A stretch of DNA of 64,000 nucleotides. Source: Stropharia rugosoannulata (lineage: Eukaryota > Basidiomycota > Agaricomycetes > Agaricales > Strophariaceae). Positions within the stretch are counted from its first letter, which is position 1; each line of letters opens with the position of its first letter. Below, piece by piece: positions 13,381 through 27,137 of this stretch. Location of the stretch: contig JANCIK010000001.1 in the NCBI GenBank assembly GCA_028532985.1, positions 1 through 64,000 on the forward strand, given 5' to 3'. A program made the translations under genes and the position numbers. Under the pieces are notes generated by a model. It was given only the letters and a program-made list of their open reading frames with translations, had not been told where the DNA came from and did no database searches.

Positions 13381-16300
13381 AACCTGGGGCTCCACGCGCC
13401 CCAGTTTCACGATGCTGGAGCAATGTACTCAGTGCAGACAATATTGCGAAGCAAGATCACAAGTTTTGCCAGTTCTGCTTCGAGTACTCGGTGCACACGC
13501 AACTGGGGCGCGTGGAGCCCCAGTTTCACGATGCTGGAGCACTGTACTCAGTGCAGACAATATTGCGATGCAAGATCACAAGTTTTGCCAGTTCTGCTTC
13601 GAGTACTTGGTGCACTCGCAGCTGGGGCTCCACGCGCCCCAATTTCACGATGCTGGAGCAGTGTACTCAGTGCTGCCAATATTGCGAAGCAAGTTCACAA
13701 GTTTTGACTGTTCTGCTTCGAGTACTTGGTGCACACGAAGCTGGGGCTCCACGCGCCCCAGTTTCACGATGCTGGAGCAGTGTACTCAGTGCAGACAATA
13801 TTGCGAAGCAAGATCACAAGTTTTGAGTGTTCTGCTTCGAGTACTTGGTGCACACGCAGCTGGGGCGCGTGGAGCCCCAGTTTCACGATGCTGGAGCACT
13901 GTACTCAGTGCAGACAATATTGCGAAGCAAGTTCACAAGTTTTGACTGTTCTGCTTCGAGTACTTGGTGCACACGAAGCTGGGGCTCCACGCGCCCCAGT
14001 TTCACGATGCTGGAGCAATGTACTCAGTGCAGACAATATTGCGAAGCAAGATCACAAGTTTTGCCAGTTCTGCTTCGAGTACTCGGTGCACACGCAACTG
14101 GGGCGCGTGGAGCCCCAGTTTCACGATGCTGGAGCAGTGTACTCAGTGCAGACAATATTGCGAAGCAAGATCACAAGTTTTGACTGTTCTGCTTCGAGTA
14201 CTTGGTGCACACGAAACTGGGGCGGAAGGAGCCCCAGTTTCACGATGCTGGAGCAGTGTACTCAGTGCTGCCAATATTGCGAAGCAAGTTCACAAGTTTT
14301 GACTGTTCTGCTTCGAGTACTTGGTGCACACGAAGCTGGGGCTCCACGCGCCCCAATTTCACGAAGCTGGAGCAATGTACTCAGTGCAGACAATATTGCG
14401 AAGCAGGATCACAAGTTTTGAGTGTTCTGCTTCGAGTACTTGGTGCACACGCAACTGGGGCGCGTGGAGCCCCAGTTTCACGATGCTGGAGCACTGTACT
14501 CAGTGCTGCCAATATTGCGAAGCAAGTTCACAAGTTTTGACTGTTCTGCTTCGAGTACTTGGTGCACACGAAGCTGGGGCTCCACGCGCCCCAGTTTCAC
14601 GAAGCTGGAGCACTGTACTCAGTGCAGACAATATTGCGAAGCAAGTTCACAAGTTTTGACTGTTCTGCTTCGAGTACTTGGTGCACACGAACCCAGTTTC
14701 ACGATGCTGGAGCAATGTACTCAGTGCAGACAATATTGCGAAGCAAGTTCACAAGTTTTGACTGTTCTGCTTCGAGTACTTGGTGCACACGAAGCTGGGG
14801 CTCCACGCGCCCCAGTTTCACGATGCTGGAGCAATGTACTCAGTGCAGACAATATTGCGAAGCAAGATCACAAGTTTTGCCAGTTCTGCTTCGAGTACTC
14901 GGTGCACACGCAACTGGGGCGCGTGGAGCCCCAGTTTCACGATGCTGGAGCACTGTACTCACTGCAGACAATATTGCGAAGCAAGATCACAAGTTTTGCA
15001 TGTTCTGCTTCGAGTACTCGGTGCACACGCAACTGGGGCGCGTGGAGCCCCAGTTTCACGATGCTGGAGCACTGTACTCAGTGCAGACAATATTGCGAAG
15101 CAAGTTCACAAGTTTTGACTGTTCTGCTTCGAGTACTTGGTGCACACGAACCTGGGGCGCGTGGAGCCCCAGTTTCACGATGCTGGAGCACTGTACTCAG
15201 TGCAGACAATATTGCGATGCAAGATCACAAGTTTTGCCAGTTCTGCTTCGAGTACTTGGTGCACTCGCAGCTGGGGCTCCACGCGCCCCAATTTCACGAT
15301 GCTGGAGCAGTGTACTCAGTGCAGACAATATTGCGATGCAAGATCACAAGTTTTGCATGTTCTGCTTCGAGTACTCGGTGCACACGCAACTGGGGCGCGT
15401 GGAGCCCCAGTTTCACGATGCTGGAGCACTGTACTCAGTGCAGACAATATTGCGATGCAAGATCACAAGTTTTGCCAGTTCTGCTTCGAGTACTTGGTGC
15501 ACTCGCAGCTGGGGCTCCACGCGCCCCAATTTCACGATGCTGGAGCAGTGTACTCAGTGCTGCCAATATTGCGAAGCAAGTTCACAAGTTTTGACTGTTC
15601 TGCTTCGAGTACTTGGTGCACACGAACCTGGGGCTCCACGCGCCCCAGTTTCACGATGCTGGAGCACTGTACTCAGTGCAGACAATATTGCGAAGCAAGT
15701 TCACAAGTTTTGAGTGTTCTGCTTCGAGTACTTGGTGCACACGCAACTGGGGCGCGTGGAGCCCCAGTTTCACGATGCTGGAGCACTGTACTCAGTGCAG
15801 ACAATATTGCGAAGCAAGATCACAAGTTTTGCCAGTTCTGCTTCGAGTACTCGGTGCACACGCAACTGGGGCGCGTGGAGCCCCAGTTTCACGATGCTGG
15901 AGCACTGTACTCAGTGCAGACAATATTGCGAAGCAAGATCACAAGTTTTGACTGTTCTGCTTCGAGTACTTGGTGCACACGAAGCTGGGGCTCCACGCGC
16001 CCCAGTTTCACGATGCTGGAGAAATGTAGTCAGTGCAGACAATATTGCGAAGCAAGATCACAAGTTTTGCCAGTTCTGCTTCGAGTACTCGGTGCACACG
16101 CAACTGGGGCGCGTGGAGCCCCAGTTTCACGATGCTGGAGCACTGTACTCAGTGCAGACAATATTGCGAAGCAAGATCACAAGTTTTGACTGTTCTGCTT
16201 CGAGTACTTGGTGCACACGCAACTGGGGCGCGTGGAGCCCCAGTTTCACGATGCTGGAGCAGTGTACTCAGTGCTGCCAATATTGCGAAGCAAGTTCACA

Positions 16301-16779
16301 AGTTTTGACTGTTCTGCTTCGAGTACTTGGTGCACACGAAGCTGGGGCTCCACGCGCCCCAATTTCACGAAGCTGGAGCACTGTACTCAGTGCAGACAAT
16401 ATTGCGAAGCAAGTTCACAAGTTTTGACTGTTCTGCTTCGAGTACTTGGTGCACACGAAGCTGGGGCTCCACGCGCCCCAGTTTCACGATGCTGGAGCAA
16501 TGTACTCAGTGCAGACAATATTGCGAAGCAAGATCACAAGTTTTGCCAGTTCTGCTTCGAGTACTCGGTGCACACGAAGCTGGGGCTCCACGCGCCCCAA
16601 TTTCACGAAGCTGGAGCACTGTACTCAGTGCAGACAATATTGCGAAGCAAGTTCACAAGTTTTGACTGTTCTGCTTCGAGTACTTGGTGCACACGAAGCT
16701 GGGGCTCCACGCGCCCCAGTTTCACGATGCTGGAGCAATGTACTCAGTGCAGACAATATTGCGAAGCAAGATCACAAGT

Positions 16780-18930
16780 TTTGCCAGTTCTGCTTCGAGT
16801 ACTCGGTGCACACGCAACTGGGGCGCGTGGAGCCCCAGTTTCACGATGCTGGAGCACTGTACTCACTGCAGACAATATTGCGAAGCAAGATCACAAGTTT
16901 TGCCAGTTCTGCTTCGAGTACTCGGTGCACACGCAACTGGGGCGCGTGGAGCCCCAGTTTCACGATGCTGGAGCACTGTACTCACTGCAGACAATATTGC
17001 GAAGCAAGATCACAAGTTTTGCATGTTCTGCTTCGAGTACTCGGTGCACACGCAACTGGGGCTCCACGCGCCCCAGTTTCACGATGCTGGAGCACTGTAC
17101 TCAGTGCAGACAATATTGCGAAGCAAGTTCACAAGTTTTGACTGTTCTGCTTCGAGTACTTGGTGCACACGAAGCTGGGGCTCCACGCGCCCCAGTTTCA
17201 CGATGCTGGAGCAGTGTACTCAGTGCTGACAATATTGCGATGCAAGATCACAAGTTTTGACTGTTCTGCTTCGAGTACTTGGTGCACACGCAACTGGGGC
17301 GCGTGGAGCCCCAGTTTCACGATGCTGGAGCACTGTACTCAGTGCAGACAATATTGCGATGCAAGATCACAAGTTTTGCCAGTTCTGCTTCGAGTACTTG
17401 GTGCACACGAAGCTGGGGCTCCACGCGCCCCAGTTTCACGAAGCTGGAGCAATGTACTCAGTGCAGACAATATTGCGAAGCAAGATCACAAGTTTTGCCA
17501 GTTCTGCTTCGAGTACTCGGTGCACACGCAACTGGGGCTCCACGCGCCCCAGTTTCACGATGCTGGAGCACTGTACTCAGTGCAGACAATATTGCGAAGC
17601 AAGTTCACAAGTTTTGACTGTTCTGCTTCGAGTACTTGGTGCACACGAAGCTGGGGCTCCACGCGCCCCAGTTTCACGATGCTGGAGCAGTGTACTCAGT
17701 GCTGACAATATTGCGAAGCAAGATCACAAGTTTTGCCAGTTCTGCTTCGAGTACTCGGTGCACACGCAACTGGGGCGCGTGGAGCCCCAGTTTCACGATG
17801 CTGGAGCACTGTACTCACTGCAGACAATATTGCGAAGCAAGATCACAAGTTTTGCATGTTCTGCTTCGAGTACTCGGTGCACACGCAACTGGGGCTCCAC
17901 GCGCCCCAGTTTCACGATGCTGGAGCACTGTACTCAGTGCAGACAATATTGCGAAGCAAGTTCACAAGTTTTGACTGTTCTGCTTCGAGTACTTGGTGCA
18001 CACGAAGCTGGGGCTCCACGCGCCCCAGTTTCACGATGCTGGAGCAGTGTACTCAGTGCTGACAATATTGCGATGCAAGATCACAAGTTTTGACTGTTCT
18101 GCTTCGAGTACTTGGTGCACACGCAACTGGGGCGCGTGGAGCCCCAGTTTCACGATGCTGGAGCACTGTACTCAGTGCAGACAATATTGCGATGCAAGAT
18201 CACAAGTTTTGACTGTTCTGCTTCGAGTACTTGGTGCACACGAAGCTGGGGCTCCACGCGCCCCAGTTTCACGAAGCTGGAGCAATGTACTCAGTGCAGA
18301 CAATATTGCGAAGCAAGATCACAAGTTTTGCCAGTTCTGCTTCGAGTACTCGGTGCACACGCAACTGGGGCTCCACGCGCCCCAGTTTCACGATGCTGGA
18401 GCACTGTACTCAGTGCAGACAATATTGCGAAGCAAGTTCACAAGTTTTGACTGTTCTGCTTCGGGTACTTGGTGCACACGAAGCTGGGGCTCCACGCGCC
18501 CCAGTTTCACGATGCTGGAGCAGTGTACTCAGTGCTGACAATATTGCGAAGCAAGATCACAAGTTTTGCCAGTTCTGCTTCGAGTACTCGGTGCACACGC
18601 AACTGGGGCGCGTGGAGCCCCAGTTTCACGATGCTGGAGCACTGTACTCAGTGCAGACAATATTGCGAAGCAAGATCACAAGTTTTGCATGTTCTGCTTC
18701 GAGTACTCGGTGCACACGCAACTGGGGCTCCACGCGCCCCAGTTTCACGATGCTGGAGCACTGTACTCAGTGCAGACAATATTGCGAAGCAAGTTCACAA
18801 GTTTTGACTGTTCTGCTTCGAGTACTTGGTGCACACGAACCTGGGGCTCCACGCGCCCCAGTTTCACGATGCTGGAGCACTGTACTCAGTGCAGACAATA
18901 TTGCGAAGCAAGTTCACAAGTTTTGACTGT
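16780..18930. repeat. Higher-order repeat, 7 monomers (833 bp)
   Basis: Here the variant pattern recurs every 833 bp (7 x 119). The uncommon combination CGCAAC followed by the TCCACGC core orientation is at 17051, 17884 and 18717, and equivalent long frames begin at 17160 and 17993. End positions are approximate because partial copies continue on both sides. Confidence 0.8.
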
Positions 18931-21803
18931 TCTGCTTCGAGTACTTGGTGCACACGAAGCTGGGGCTCCACGCGCCCCAGTTTCACGAAGCTGGAGCAAT
19001 GTACTCAGTGCAGACAATATTGCGAAGCAAGATCACAAGTTTTGCCAGTTCTGCTTCGAGTACTCGGTGCACACGCAACTGGGGCGCGTGGAGCCCCAGT
19101 TTCACGATGCTGGAGCACTGTACTCAGTGCAGACAATATTGCGATGCAAGATCACAAGTTTTGCATGTTCTGCTTCGAGTACTCGGTGCACACGCAACTG
19201 GGGCGCGTGGAGCCCCAGTTTCACGATGCTGGAGCACTGTACTCAGTGCAGACAATATTGCGATGCAAGATCACAAGTTTTGCCAGTTCTGCTTCGAGTA
19301 CTTGGTGCACTCGCAGCTGGGGCTCCACGCGCCCCAATTTCACGATGCTGGAGCAGTGTACTCAGTGCAGACAATATTGCGAAGCAAGTTCACAAGTTTT
19401 GACTGTTCTGCTTCGAGTACTTGGTGCACACGAAGCTGGGGCTCCACGCGCCCCAGTTTCACGATGCTGGAGCAGTGTACTCAGTGCAGACAATATTGCG
19501 ATGCAAGATCACAAGTTTTGACTGTTCTGCTTCGAGTACTTGGTGCACACGAAGCTGGGGCTCCACGCGCCCCAGTTTCACGATGCTGGAGCAATGTACT
19601 CAGTGCAGACAATATTGCGAAGCAAGATCACAAGTTTTGCCAGTTCTGCTTCGAGTACTCGGTGCACACGCAACTGGGGCGCGTGGAGCCCCAGTTTCAC
19701 GATGCTGGAGCACTGTACTCAGTGCAGACAATATTGCGATGCAAGATCACAAGTTTTGCCAGTTCTGCTTCGAGTACTTGGTGCACTCGCAGCTGGGGCT
19801 CCACGCGCCCCAATTTCACGATGCTGGAGCAGTGTACTCAGTGCAGACAATATTGCGAAGCAAGATCACAAGTTTTGCATGTTCTGCTTCGAGTACTTGG
19901 TGCACACGCAACTGGGGCGCGTGGAGCCCCAGTTTCACGATGCTGGAGCACTGTACTCAGTGCAGACAATATTGTGAAGCAAGTTCACAAGTTTTGACTG
20001 TTCTGCTTCGAGTACTTGGTGCACCCGAAGCTGGGGCTCCACGCGCCCCAGTTTCACGATGCTGGAGCAATGTACTCAGTGCAGACAATATTGCGAAGCA
20101 AGATCACAAGTTTTGAGTGTTCTGCTTCGAGTACTCGGTGCACACGCAACTGGGGCGCGTGGAGCCCCAGTTTCACGATGCTGGAGCACTGTACTCAGTG
20201 CAGACAATATTGCGATGCAAGATCACAAGTTTTGCCAGTTCTGCTTCGAGTACTTGGTGCACTCGCAGCTGGGGCTCCACGCGCCCCAATTTCACGATGC
20301 TGGAGCAGTGTACTCAGTGCAGACAATATTGCGAAGCAAGATCACAAGTTTTGCATGTTCTGCTTCGAGTACTTGGTGCACACGCAACTGGGGCGCGTGG
20401 AGCCCCAGTTTCACGATGCTGGAGCACTGTACTCAGTGCTGACAATATTGCGATGCAAGATCACAAGTTTTGACTGTTCTGCTTCGAGTACTTGGTGCAC
20501 ACGAAGCTGGGGCTCCACGCGCCCCAGTTTCACGATGCTGGAGCAGTGTACTCAGTGCTGAGAATATTGCGAAGCAAGATCACAAGTTTTGACTGTTCTG
20601 CTTCGAGTACTTGGTGCACACGCAACTGGGGCGCGTGGAGCCCCAGTTTCACGATGCTGGAGCACTGTACTCAGTGCAGACAATATTGCGATGCAAGATC
20701 ACAAGTTTTGCCAGTTCTGCTTCGAGTACTTGGTGCACACGAAGCTGGGGCTCCACGCGCCCCAGTTTCACGATGCTGGAGCAATGTACTCAGTGCAGAC
20801 AATATTGCGAAGCAAGATCACAAGTTTTGCCAGTTCTGCTTCGAGTACTCGGTGCACACGCAACTGGGGCGCGTGGAGCCCCAGTTTCACGATGCTGGAG
20901 CACTGTACTCAGTGCTGACAATATTGCGATGCAAGATCACAAGTTTTGACTGTTCTGCTTCGAGTACTTGGTGCACACGAAGCTGGGGCTCCACGCGCCC
21001 CAGTTTCACGATGCTGGAGCACTGTACTCAGTGCAGACAATATTGCGAAGCAAGTTCACAAGTTTTGACTGTTCTGCTTCGAGTACTTGGTGCACACGAA
21101 CCTGGGGCTCCACGCGCCCCAGTTTCACGATGCTGGAGCACTGTACTCAGTGCTGACAATATTGCGATGCAAGATCACAAGTTTTGACTGTTCTGCTTCG
21201 AGTACTTGGTGCACACGAAGCTGGGGCTCCACGCGCCCCAGTTTCACGATGCTGGAGCAGTGTACTCAGTGCTGACAATATTGCGAAGCAAGATCACAAG
21301 TTTTGACTGTTCTGCTTCGAGTACTTGGTGCACACGCAACTGGGGCGCGTGGAGCCCCAGTTTCACGATGCTGGAGCACTGTACTCAGTGCTGCCAATAT
21401 TGCGAAGCAAGATCACAAGTTTTGACTGTTCTGCTTCGAGTACTTGGTGCACACGCAACTGGGGCGCGTGGAGCCCCAGTTTCACGAAGCTGGAGCAATG
21501 TACTCAGTGCAGACAATATTGCGAAGCAAGATCACAAGTATTGAGTGTTCTGCTTCGAGTACTCGGTGCACACGCAACTGGGGCGCGTGGAGCCCCAGTT
21601 TCACGATGCTGGAGCACTGTACTCAGTGCAGACAATATTGCGATGCAAGATCACAAGTTTTGCCAGTTCTGCTTCGAGTACTCGGTGCACACGCAACTGG
21701 GGCGCGTGGAGCCCCAGTTTCACGATGCTGGAGCACTGTACTCAGTGCAGACAATATTGCGAAGCAAGTTCACAAGTTTTGACTGTTCTGCTTCGAGTAC
21801 TCG

Positions 21804-24800
21804 GTGCACACGCAACTGGGGCGCGTGGAGCCCCAGTTTCACGATGCTGGAGCACTGTACTCAGTGCTGCCAATATTGCGAAGCAAGTTCACAAGTTTTG
21901 ACTGTTCTGCTTCGAGTACTTGGTGCACACGAACCTGGGGCTCCACGCGCCCCAGTTTCACGATGCTGGAGCACTGTACTCAGTGCAGACAATATTGCGA
22001 AGCAAGTTCACAAGTTTTGACTGTTCTGCTTCGAGTACTTGGTGCACACGAACCTGGGGCTCCACGCGCCCCAGTTTCACGATGCTGGAGCACTGTACTC
22101 AGTGCAGACAATATTGCGAAGCAAGTTCACAAGTTTTGACTGTTCTGCTTCGAGTACTTGGTGCACACGAACCTGGGGCTCCACGCGCCCCAGTTTCACG
22201 ATGCTGGAGCACTGTACTCAGTGCAGACAATATTGCGATGCAAGATCACAAGTTTTGCCAGTTCTGCTTCGAGTACTTGGTGCACACGCAACTGGGGCGC
22301 GTGGAGCCCCAGTTTCACGATGCTGGAGCACTGTACTCAGTGCAGACAATATTGCGATGCAAGTTCACAAGTTTTGACTGTTCTGCTTCGAGTACTCGGT
22401 GCACACGCAACTGGGGCGCGTGGAGCCCCAGTTTCACGATGCTGGAGCACTGTACTCAGTGCTGCCAATATTGCGAAGCAAGTTCACAAGTTTTGACTGT
22501 TCTGCTTCGAGTACTTGGTGCACACGAACCTGGGGCTCCACGCGCCCCAGTTTCACGATGCTGGAGCACTGTACTCAGTGCTGACAATATTGCGATGCAA
22601 GATCACAAGTTTTGCCAGTTCTGCTTCGAGTACTTGGTGCACTCGCAGCTGGGGCTCCACGCGCCCCAATTTCACGATGCTGGAGCAGTGTACTCAGTGC
22701 TGCCAATATTGCGAAGCAAGTTCACAAGTTTTGACTGTTCTGCTTCGAGTACTTGGTGCACACGAACCTGGGGCTCCACGCGCCCCAGTTTCACGATGCT
22801 GGAGCACTGTACTCAGTGCTGACAATATTGCGATGCAAGATCACAAGTTTTGCATGTTCTGCTTCGAGTACTCGGTGCACACGCAACTGGGGCGCATGGA
22901 GCCCCAGTTTCACGATGCTGGAGCACTGTACTCAGTGCAGACAATATTGCGATGCAAGATCACAAGTTTTGCCAGTTCTGCTTCGAGTACTTGGTGCACT
23001 CGCAGCTGGGGCTCCACGCGCCCCAATTTCACGATGCTGGAGCAGTGTACTCAGTGCTGCCAATATTGCGAAGCAAGTTCACAAGTTTTGACTGTTCTGC
23101 TTCGAGTACTTGGTGCACACGAAGCTGGGGCTCCACGCGCCCCAGTTTCACGAAGCTGGAGCAATGTACTCAGTGCAGACAATATTGCGAAGCAAGATCA
23201 CAAGTATTGAGTGTTCTGCTTCGAGTCCTTGGTGCACACGCAACTGGGGCGCGTGGAGCCCCAGTTTCACGATGCTGGAGCACTGTACTCAGTGCTGCCA
23301 ATATTGCGAAGCAAGTTCACAAGTTTTGACTGTTCTGCTTCGAGTACTTGGTGCACACGAAGCTGGGGCTCCACGCGCCCCAGTTTCACGAAGCTGGAGC
23401 ACTGTACTCAGTGCAGACAATATTGCGATGCAAGATCACAAGTTTTGCCAGTTCTGCTTCGAGTACTTGGTGCACTCGCAGCTGGGGCTCCACGCGCCCC
23501 AATTTCACGATGCTGGAGCAGTGTACTCAGTGCAGACAATATTGCGAAGCAAGATCACAAGTTTTGCATGTTCTGCTTCGAGTACTTGGTGCACACGCAA
23601 CTGGGGCGCGTGGAGCCCCAGTTTCACGATGCTGGAGCACTGTACTCAGTGCAGACAATATTGCGATGCAAGTTCACAAGTTTTGACTGTTCTGCTTCGA
23701 GTACTTGGTGCACACGAACCTGGGGCTCCACGCGCCCCAGTTTCACGATGCTGGAGCACTGTACTCAGTGCTGACAATATTGCGATGCAAGATCACAAGT
23801 TTTGACTGTTCTGCTTCGAGTACTTGGTGCACACGAAGCTGGGGCTCCACGCGCCCCAGTTTCACGATGCTGGAGCAGTGTACTCAGTGCTGACAATATT
23901 GCGAAGCAAGATCACAAGTTTTGACTGTTCTGCTTCGAGTACTTGGTGCACACGCAACTGGGGCGCGTGGAGCCCCAGTTTCACGATGCTGGAGCACTGT
24001 ACTCAGTGCAGACAATATTGCGAAGCAAGTTCACAAGTTTTGACTGTTCTGCTTCGAGTACTTGGTGCACACGAACCTGGGGCTCCACGCGCCCCAGTTT
24101 CACGATGCTGGAGCACTGTACTCAGTGCTGACAATATTGCGATGCAAGATCACAAGTTTTGCCAGTTCTGCTTCGAGTACTTGGTGCACTCGCAGCTGGG
24201 GCTCCACGCGCCCCAATTTCACGATGCTGGAGCAGTGTACTCAGTGCAGACAATATTGCGATGCAAGATCACAAGTTTTGCATGTTCTGCTTCGAGTACT
24301 CGGTGCACACGCAACTGGGGCGCGTGGAGCCCCAGTTTCACGATGCTGGAGCACTGTACTCAGTGCAGACAATATTGCGATGCAAGATCACAAGTTTTGC
24401 CAGTTCTTCTTCGAGTACTTGGTGCACTCGCAGCTGGGGCGCGTGGAGCCCCAGTTTCACGATGCTGGAGCACTGTACTCAGTGCAGACAATATTGCGAA
24501 GCAAGTTCACAAGTTTTGACTGTTCTGCTTCGAGTACTCGGTGCACACGCAACTGGGGCGCGTGGAGCCCCAGTTTCACGATGCTGGAGCACTGTACTCA
24601 GTGCTGCCAATATTGCGAAGCAAGTTCACAAGTTTTGACTGTTCTGCTTCGAGTACTTGGTGCACACGAACCTGGGGCTCCACGCGCCCCAGTTTCACGA
24701 TGCTGGAGCACTGTACTCAGTGCAGACAATATTGCGAAGCAAGTTCACAAGTTTTGACTGTTCTGCTTCGAGTACTTGGTGCACACGAACCTGGGGCTCC

Positions 24801-27137
24801 ACGCGCCCCAGTTTCACGATGCTGGAGCACTGTACTCAGTGCAGACAATATTGCGAAGCAAGTTCACAAGTTTTGACTGTTCTGCTTCGAGTACTTGGTG
24901 CACACGAACCTGGGGCTCCACGCGCCCCAGTTTCACGATGCTGGAGCACTGTACTCAGTGCAGACAATATTGCGATGCAAGATCACAAGTTTTGCCAGTT
25001 CTGCTTCGAGTACTTGGTGCACACGCAACTGGGGCGCGTGGAGCCCCAGTTTCACGATGCTGGAGCACTGTACTCAGTGCAGACAATATTGCGATGCAAG
25101 TTCACAAGTTTTGACTGTTCTGCTTCGAGTACTTGGTGCACACGAACCTGGGGCTCCACGCGCCCCAGTTTCACGATGCTGGAGCACTGTACTCAGTGCT
25201 GACAATATTGCGATGCAAGATCACAAGTTTTGACTGTTCTGCTTCGAGTACTTGGTGCACACGAAGCTGGGGCTCCACGCGCCCCAGTTTCACGATGCTG
25301 GAGCAGTGTACTCAGTGCTGACAATATTGCGAAGCAAGATCACAAGTTTTGACTGTTCTGCTTCGAGTACTTGGTGCACACGCAACTGGGGCGCGTGGAG
25401 CCCCAGTTTCACGATGCTGGAGCACTGTACTCAGTGCAGACAATATTGCGAAGCAAGTTCACAAGTTTTGACTGTTCTGCTTCGAGTACTTGGTGCACAC
25501 GAACCTGGGGCTCCACGCGCCCCAGTTTCACGATGCTGGAGCACTGTACTCAGTGCTGACAATATTGCGATGCAAGATCACAAGTTTTGCCAGTTCTGCT
25601 TCGAGTACTTGGTGCACTCGCAGCTGGGGCTCCACGCGCCCCAATTTCACGATGCTGGAGCAGTGTACTCAGTGCAGACAATATTGCGATGCAAGATCAC
25701 AAGTTTTGCATGTTCTGCTTCGAGTACTCGGTGCACACGCAACTGGGGCGCGTGGAGCCCCAGTTTCACGATGCTGGAGCACTGTACTCAGTGCAGACAA
25801 TATTGCGATGCAAGATCACAAGTTTTGCCAGTTCTGCTTCGAGTACTTGGTGCACTCGCAGCTGGGGCTCCACGCGCCCCAATTTCACGATGCTGGAGCA
25901 GTGTACTCAGTGCTGCCAATATTGCGAAGCAAGTTCACAAGTTTTGACTGTTCTGCTTCGAGTACTTGGTGCACACGAACCTGGGGCTCCACGCGCCCCA
26001 GTTTCACGAAGCTGGAGCAATGTACTCAGTGCAGACAATATTGCGAAGCAAGATCACAAGTATTGAGTGTTCTGCTTCGAGTCCTTGGTGCACACACAGC
26101 TGGGGCGCGTGGAGCCCCAGTTTCACGAAGCTGGAGGAGTGTACTCAGTGCAGACAATATTGCGAAGCAAGTTCACAAGTTTTGACTGTTCTGCTTCGAG
26201 TACTTGGTGCACACGAAGCTGGGGCTCCACGCGCCCCAGTTTCACGAAGCTGGAGGAGTGTACTCAGTGCAGACAATATTGCGAAGCAAGTTCACAAGTT
26301 TTGACTGTTCTGCTTCGAGTACTCGGTGCACACGCAACTGGGGCGCGTGGAGCCCCAGTTTCACGATGCTGGAGCAGTGTACTCAGTGCAGACAATATTG
26401 CGAAGCAAGATCACAAGTTTTGAGTGTTCTGCTTCGAGTACTTGGTGCACACGAACCTGGGGCTCCACGCGCCCCAGTTTCACGATGCTGGAGCACTGTA
26501 CTCAGTGCAGACAATATTGCGAAGCAAGTTCACAAGTTTTGACTGTTCTGCTTCGAGTACTTGGTGCACACGAACCTGGGGCTCCACGCGCCCCAGTTTC
26601 ACGATGCTGGAGCACTGTACTCAGTGCTGACAATATTGCGATGCAAGATCACAAGTTTTGCCAGTTCTGCTTCGAGTACTTGGTGCACTCGCAGCTGGGG
26701 CTCCACGCGCCCCAATTTCACGATGCTGGAGCAGTGTACTCAGTGCAGACAATATTGCGATGCAAGATCACAAGTTTTGCATGTTCTGCTTCGAGTACTC
26801 GGTGCACACGCAACTGGGGCGCGTGGAGCCCCAGTTTCACGATGCTGGAGCACTGTACTCAGTGCAGACAATATTGCGATGCAAGATCACAAGTTTTGCC
26901 AGTTCTTCTTCGAGTACTTGGTGCACTCGCAGCTGGGGCTCCACGCGCCCCAATTTCACGATGCTGGAGCAGTGTACTCAGTGCTGCCAATATTGCGAAG
27001 CAAGTTCACAAGTTTTGACTGTTCTGCTTCGAGTACTTGGTGCACACGAACCTGGGGCTCCACGCGCCCCAGTTTCACGAAGCTGGAGCAATGTACTCAG
27101 TGCAGACAATATTGCGAAGCAAGATCACAAGTATTGA
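21804..27137. repeat. Nested higher-order repeats, 23, 12 and 9 monomers
   Basis: Several large periods overlap in the right part of the array. Blocks recur at 2737 bp (23 monomers; 21804 versus 24541, 22039 versus 24776), 1428 bp (12 monomers; 24062 versus 25490, 23824 versus 25252) and 1071 bp (9 monomers; 25490 versus 26561, 25587 versus 26658). Some long blocks differ by few bases, so these duplications are recent compared with monomer divergence. Confidence 0.8.

Noticed and set aside
12774..15713. Long open frames of 350-390 codons inside the satellite, encoding Cys/Ser/His-rich repeats
   Set aside because: The 119-bp monomer shifts frame each unit, so these frames cycle through all three frames with a 119-residue period. 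They start at non-ATG codons and end wherever the TTTTGAC variant supplies TGA. Equivalent frames appear in every phase, as expected from a low-stop tandem repeat, not a gene.
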